64,000 nucleotides of DNA from Mesonia aquimarina (GTDB lineage Bacteria > Bacteroidota > Bacteroidia > Flavobacteriales > Flavobacteriaceae): contig NZ_RCNV01000004.1 in the NCBI RefSeq assembly GCF_003667275.1, forward strand, positions 1 to 64,000, in the 5' to 3' direction. A model generated the notes under the pieces. It did no database searches. It had not been told where the DNA came from and saw only the letters and a list, made by a program, of their open reading frames with translations. Below are positions 60,372 through 64,000 of the stretch, piece after piece (the stretch's first letter is position 1; each line of letters begins with the position of its first letter). Position numbers and translations under genes: made by a program.

Positions 60372-61535
60372 ATGACACAATTTAAAACAGATGATTTTAA
60401 TGATTTGGCTTCTTACAATTCAAGTCTTTGTATCTCAATATTTCTCCCCACCCATACAAAAGGAAAGGAAGTATTAGAAAAAGAAAATAAAACACACTTA
60501 AAATCCTTATGGATCGAAATAAAGAAAGATCTTGATTCGGAGAAAATTTCTAAAGAAGAATACGCTTCGATGGAAGCTAAAATTTCCGACTTATTAGAAG
60601 ATCCTCAGTTCTGGAGGCATCAAGATGCTGGATTAGCTATATTTATTACTCACGATTTTTTTAATTATTACCAAGTTCCTGTTCATTTTAAACCGGATTA
60701 TTACATTTTAAATAACTTTTATTTACTTCCGCTTATCCCGCTGTTATCTACTCAAAAAGAGTTTTATCTTTTAGACTTAAGTCTAAAGGATGTAGCTTTT
60801 TATAAAGCTTCAAAACAATATATAGAGGCAATTGAAATTGAAGATCTCACCCCTGATCGTTTAGAAGATCGTGTAGGTTTTGATTATAAAGAAAAAAGCT
60901 TACAAGCCAGAAGTTTATCTAGTGGAAATGAGGAAACGCAGTTTCATGGACACGGAGGAAGTAACAGAAATGAAAACGTAGAGATCAAACAGTTTTTTAG
61001 CGCTGTTAATGAAGGGCTGCAAACTTATATAAACTCAACACAAGAGATCCCGTTAGTGGTGGCTTGTGATAATCATTTATTTCCCATATACCAGGAAGCA
61101 AACACCTATACTTATTTATGGGAAAAACCTGCCCCGATGAGTTCTACACACAAGGAAAAAGAACTTTTAGAAAATGCATTAACAGTCATAACTCCTTATT
61201 TAAATGAAGAAGTAGAAACAGCCTTAACACAATATACCTCTTTACCTCCCAGCAATACCTCCAGTGCTATCCAAGATATTTTGCCGGCTGCACATCAAGG
61301 TAAAATAGAAACCTTTTTTATTACTAAAGGAAAAGAAATTTGGGGCAACTATGATTCCATGAAACAAAAAGTTGAAATTAGTGAACATTCAGTTGAAGAA
61401 GGAAACACTAACCACATTCCTTTATTAAATACTGCTGCCATAGAAGTTTTTAATAAAGGCGGAAAAGTTTTTTTGGTAGAAAGCTGGGATATTCAAGAGG
61501 ATAATCAACCCGCTCATGCTATTTTCAGGTATTAA
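60372..61535 (+). CDS. Bacterial archaeo-eukaryotic release-factor-like (baeRF) protein
   Basis: A 387-residue protein with the baeRF layout. The N-terminal domain shows CISIFLPTHTKGKEVLEKEN and AGLAIFITHDFFNYYQVP. The middle domain resembles eRF1 domain 2 (YLLDLSLKDVAFYKAS, then PLVVACDNHLFPIYQ). The C-terminal domain is L7Ae-like, with IETFFITKGKEIWG and LNTAAIEVFNKGGKVFLV. Such proteins are thought to act on stalled ribosomes or in stress. The catalytic GGQ motif of true release factors is not present. It lies between DUF2267 and the catalase. Confidence 0.75.
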   Translation: MTQFKTDDFNDLASYNSSLCISIFLPTHTKGKEVLEKENKTHLKSLWIEIKKDLDSEKISKEEYASMEAKISDLLEDPQFWRHQDAGLAIFITHDFFNYYQVPVHFKPDYYILNNFYLLPLIPLLSTQKEFYLLDLSLKDVAFYKASKQYIEAIEIEDLTPDRLEDRVGFDYKEKSLQARSLSSGNEETQFHGHGGSNRNENVEIKQFFSAVNEGLQTYINSTQEIPLVVACDNHLFPIYQEANTYTYLWEKPAPMSSTHKEKELLENALTVITPYLNEEVETALTQYTSLPPSNTSSAIQDILPAAHQGKIETFFITKGKEIWGNYDSMKQKVEISEHSVEEGNTNHIPLLNTAAIEVFNKGGKVFLVESWDIQEDNQPAHAIFRY

Positions 61536-61597
61536 GATTACTGAAGACATTCATTTATTTTTCAAACTAATTATTAACTTCTTTTTAAATATACATT

Positions 61598-63736
61598 ATG
61601 AGTAATTCAAATCAACCGCAGCCTTCCTCTACCAAATCTGATGATTTACAAAAAAACATCGAAGAAGGAAAAGACAAAACAATGACGACCAACCAGGGAG
61701 TTAAAGTTAACGACACTAATAACTCCTTAAAAGTTGGCGAACGTGGCGGAACGCTTTTAGAAGATTTTATTTTACGCGAGAAAATAACCCATTTTGATCA
61801 CGAACGCATTCCTGAGCGGATTGTTCACGCTCGTGGTAGTGGCGCACACGGTTATTTCGAATTGTATAAAAGTCAAGAAAAATATACCAAAGCACGAATT
61901 TTTAATGATACCAACCGCAAAACACCGGTATTTGTACGTTTTTCTACGGTGGCAGGAAATAAAGGATCTGCCGATTTAGCGAGAGATGTACGTGGATTCT
62001 CAACCAAATTTTATACAGAAGAAGGTGTATTCGATTTAGTGGGAAATAACATGCCTATTTTCTTTATTCAAGATGCGATGAAATTTCCGGATTTAATACA
62101 TGCTGTAAAACCAGAACCCGATCGTGATATTCCACAAGCTGCCTCGGCACATGATACGTTTTACGACTTTGTATCGTTAACCACGGAAACTTTACATAAT
62201 CATATTTGGGTAATGAGCGACCGTGCCATTCCTCGAAGCTATAGAATGATGGAGGGTTTTGGAATTCATACGTTCCGGTTAATTAATAAAGATGGAAAAT
62301 CTCACTTTGTTAAATTTCATTGGAAACCCTTATTAGGAGTTCATTCTGTAACTTGGGATGAAGCTGTAAAAATACACGGTGCCGATACCGATTTTCACCG
62401 ACGCGATTTATGGGATGCTATTGAAGCTGGTCATTACCCAGAATGGGAACTTGGTTTTCAAATAGTACCCGAAGAAGATGAGCATAAATTTGATTTCGAT
62501 TTATTAGATCCTACAAAATTAATTCCCGAAGAAATGGTGCCGGTGCAACGTATTGGTAAAATGACCTTAAATAGGAATCCTGATAATTTCTTTGCTGAAA
62601 CCGAACAAGTAGCTTTCCATCCGGGACATTTAGTTCCAGGTTTAGACTTTACTAACGATCCTTTATTACAAGGACGCTTATTTTCATATACCGATACGCA
62701 GTTATCACGTTTAGGTAGTCCTAATTTTCACGAAATTCCAATTAATCGTCCTGTAAATGAAGTTCACAATAATCAACGTGATGCTCATATGCGAATGACG
62801 GTAAATAAAGGGAAAACTGCATACTTCCCTAATTCTATAGGAGGTGGTTGTCCACATTTGGCAAAAATGGCAGAAGGTGGCTTTACTTCTTATGAAGAAC
62901 GTATCGATGCTAAAAAAGTTCGTGAACGAAGCGAAAGTTTCAGCGATCATTTTAGTCAACCTGCTTTATTTTACAGAAGTTTAGAAGAATGGGAAAAAAA
63001 TCATATAGTAGATGCTTATACTTTTGAGATTGGAAAATGTACCTATGATCATATTAAAAAAAGAATGTTATATGTAATTGCTGAAATAGATAAAGACTTA
63101 GCAAAAGAAGTAGGTAAAGGTTTAGGTATGGAAATTCCTAAAGAAATAGAAGAACCCGTAAATCAAGCAATTGGCGCAGATGCTGATGTTAAGAAACATC
63201 AACCCGGGAAAAAGAAAAATTACTTAGAAAAATCGGATGCTTTAAGTCAAACACATCTTAAAAGCAATAGTATTGTGAGCAGAAAAATTGCTATTCTTGT
63301 TGGTGATGGCTTCGATGGTGAAGCTACTATGAATATGAAAAAAGGCTTAGAAGAAAAAGGAGCAATGCCACAAATAATTGCAACCCATGGAGGAACAGTT
63401 AAATGTGATAAAAATAAAGACCATAAAGTTGATGCGGCTATTCTTACCACAGAAAGCGTTTTGTTTGATGCCTTTTATGTACCGGGAGGAGAAAAAAGCG
63501 TACAAGCACTTTTAGATGAACCTAAAGCAAAAAAGTTTATTAATGAAGCTTTAAAGCATTGCAAAGCGATAGCCGTAAGTAAAGAAGGTGAACAATTATT
63601 GGAGACTACCCACGGTAAGGATTTTAAAGATGATGATGCTATTTTCATCAACAAAAGCCCAGATAAATTTGCCAGAGCGATAGCTCAGCATCGAAATTGG
63701 GCACGCGAAGAAAAAGCAAAGAAAATCCCGGCCTAA
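61598..63736 (+). CDS. katE: Large-subunit catalase with DJ-1-like C-terminal domain
   Basis: A 712-residue clade-2 catalase that breaks down hydrogen peroxide with heme. The catalytic His is in RIVHARGSGAHGYF (H77) and the Asn in FDLVGNNMPIFF (N150). The heme-ligand Tyr is in RLFSYTDTQLSRLG. After the catalase core (to about 560) a flavodoxin/DJ-1-like domain follows (IAILVGDGFDGEA, DAFYVPGGEKSVQALL, HCKAIAVSKEG), as in HPII-type enzymes. The N-terminal 45 residues are polar. Probably co-expressed with the two stress genes upstream; a hairpin terminator follows. Confidence 0.95.
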   Translation: MSNSNQPQPSSTKSDDLQKNIEEGKDKTMTTNQGVKVNDTNNSLKVGERGGTLLEDFILREKITHFDHERIPERIVHARGSGAHGYFELYKSQEKYTKARIFNDTNRKTPVFVRFSTVAGNKGSADLARDVRGFSTKFYTEEGVFDLVGNNMPIFFIQDAMKFPDLIHAVKPEPDRDIPQAASAHDTFYDFVSLTTETLHNHIWVMSDRAIPRSYRMMEGFGIHTFRLINKDGKSHFVKFHWKPLLGVHSVTWDEAVKIHGADTDFHRRDLWDAIEAGHYPEWELGFQIVPEEDEHKFDFDLLDPTKLIPEEMVPVQRIGKMTLNRNPDNFFAETEQVAFHPGHLVPGLDFTNDPLLQGRLFSYTDTQLSRLGSPNFHEIPINRPVNEVHNNQRDAHMRMTVNKGKTAYFPNSIGGGCPHLAKMAEGGFTSYEERIDAKKVRERSESFSDHFSQPALFYRSLEEWEKNHIVDAYTFEIGKCTYDHIKKRMLYVIAEIDKDLAKEVGKGLGMEIPKEIEEPVNQAIGADADVKKHQPGKKKNYLEKSDALSQTHLKSNSIVSRKIAILVGDGFDGEATMNMKKGLEEKGAMPQIIATHGGTVKCDKNKDHKVDAAILTTESVLFDAFYVPGGEKSVQALLDEPKAKKFINEALKHCKAIAVSKEGEQLLETTHGKDFKDDDAIFINKSPDKFARAIAQHRNWAREEKAKKIPA

Positions 63737-63755
63737 TAGGTTAAGAATTTATTCT

Positions 63756-63790
63756 ATATAAAAGCTATGCATTTTGCATAGCTTTTATAT
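63756..63790 (+). terminator. Rho-independent terminator of the catalase gene
   Basis: ATATAAAAGCTATGCA pairs fully with TGCATAGCTTTTATAT over a TTT loop (16 pairs), 20 bases after the stop. Confidence 0.75.
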
Positions 63791-63812
63791 ATTTAATTTT
63801 CACATGATAATT

Positions 63813-64000
63813 ATGAATATAAAGAACGAAGTATATTATAAAATTATCTCCGGATCTCTATTAATAATAGGCGGGTATTTTCTAATATTAGGACTTATAA
63901 AAGTAAAAGCTTTTTTAGCTCCCCTAGTAATTGCAGGTATTTTAAGTTTAGTCATTTATCCTCTTTGTAAAAAAATAGAAAAAAAACTTTTTAAATCCCT
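63813..64000 (+). CDS. AI-2E (PerM) family transporter, N-terminal part
   Basis: The frame starts at ATG 63813 and runs out of the window. The 62 residues visible show two membrane segments in the AI-2E/PerM arrangement: YYKIISGSLLIIGGYFLILG, a short loop with KVKAFLAPLVIAG typical of the family start, then LSLVIYPLCKKIEKK. Members export small molecules such as auto-inducer 2 or indole, or Na+; the substrate is unknown. It follows the catalase terminator. Confidence 0.75.
   Translation, partial: MNIKNEVYYKIISGSLLIIGGYFLILGLIKVKAFLAPLVIAGILSLVIYPLCKKIEKKLFKS

Overview
The window is AT-rich (roughly one third G+C by eye) and reads as a member of the Bacteroidota, most likely a marine or environmental Flavobacteriaceae. 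Signs of this are the near absence of Shine-Dalgarno sites, lipoproteins with the Bacteroidota signal style, WG-repeat, DUF6266, DUF3891 and DUF4180 proteins, a QEGLA-motif (DUF1704) metallopeptidase, and IS3/IS110-type elements of flavobacterial flavour. Species cannot be named from sequence alone. No rRNA, tRNA, CRISPR array or replication origin was seen.

Layout. (1) 1-8.6 kb: the tail of an IS3-family element has cut off the 5' end of a TPR gene. A run of unrelated single accessory genes on the plus strand follows (YiiX-like cysteine peptidase, lipoproteins, S41 peptidase, amidohydrolase, TPR protein), including a duplicated lipoprotein whose second copy is broken. (2) 8.6-39 kb: a chromosomal stress and envelope island. 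It holds two paralogous AraC-type regulators around an SDR/metallo-hydrolase pair, a divergent GT2 glycosyltransferase, CsbD, dodecin, a full aceE-aceF-lpdA pyruvate dehydrogenase operon, a decayed LigD (NHEJ) locus, and an eight-gene minus-strand operon. That operon combines an ATP-grasp ligase, a QEGLA/MATCAP-like metallopeptidase, an AstE/AspA-like amidohydrolase, an epimerase, a VKOR-like protein, an FMN reductase and a DUF892 ferritin-like protein. Then come DUF3891, a CDP-alcohol phosphatidyltransferase, a 16-Cys copper-storage-like protein and a DUF2383 protein. (3) 39-46.4 kb: DUF6266, a ClC channel and a minus-strand string of small enzymes ending in a dihydrofolate-reductase-family gene truncated by an IS3 element. 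(4) 47.7-59.3 kb: an accessory block. Two secreted coiled-coil proteins share an almost identical N-terminal part but have unrelated C-termini, and three tandemly duplicated WG-repeat proteins lie between them. Single-gene units are bounded by self-complementary core motifs (GTTAGGCAAC / GTTGCCTAAC type) and a four-times repeated element, which resembles an integron cassette array. (5) 59.3-64 kb: return to stress genes (DUF2267, baeRF-like protein, large catalase with DJ-1-like C-domain, start of an AI-2E family transporter).

How the parts fit. The backbone genes are those expected of a general-stress regulon (catalase, dodecin, CsbD, DUF892, DUF2383, copper storage, SDR). A 17-base motif shared upstream of two of them (18660 and 34910) suggests common control. 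The accessory blocks show IS insertions, frameshifted relics, tandem duplication and cassette-like boundaries. The most interesting candidates for undescribed biology are the cassette-like array at 50-58 kb, the constant-N/variable-C secreted proteins with their WG-repeat partners, and the ATP-grasp/QEGLA operon.
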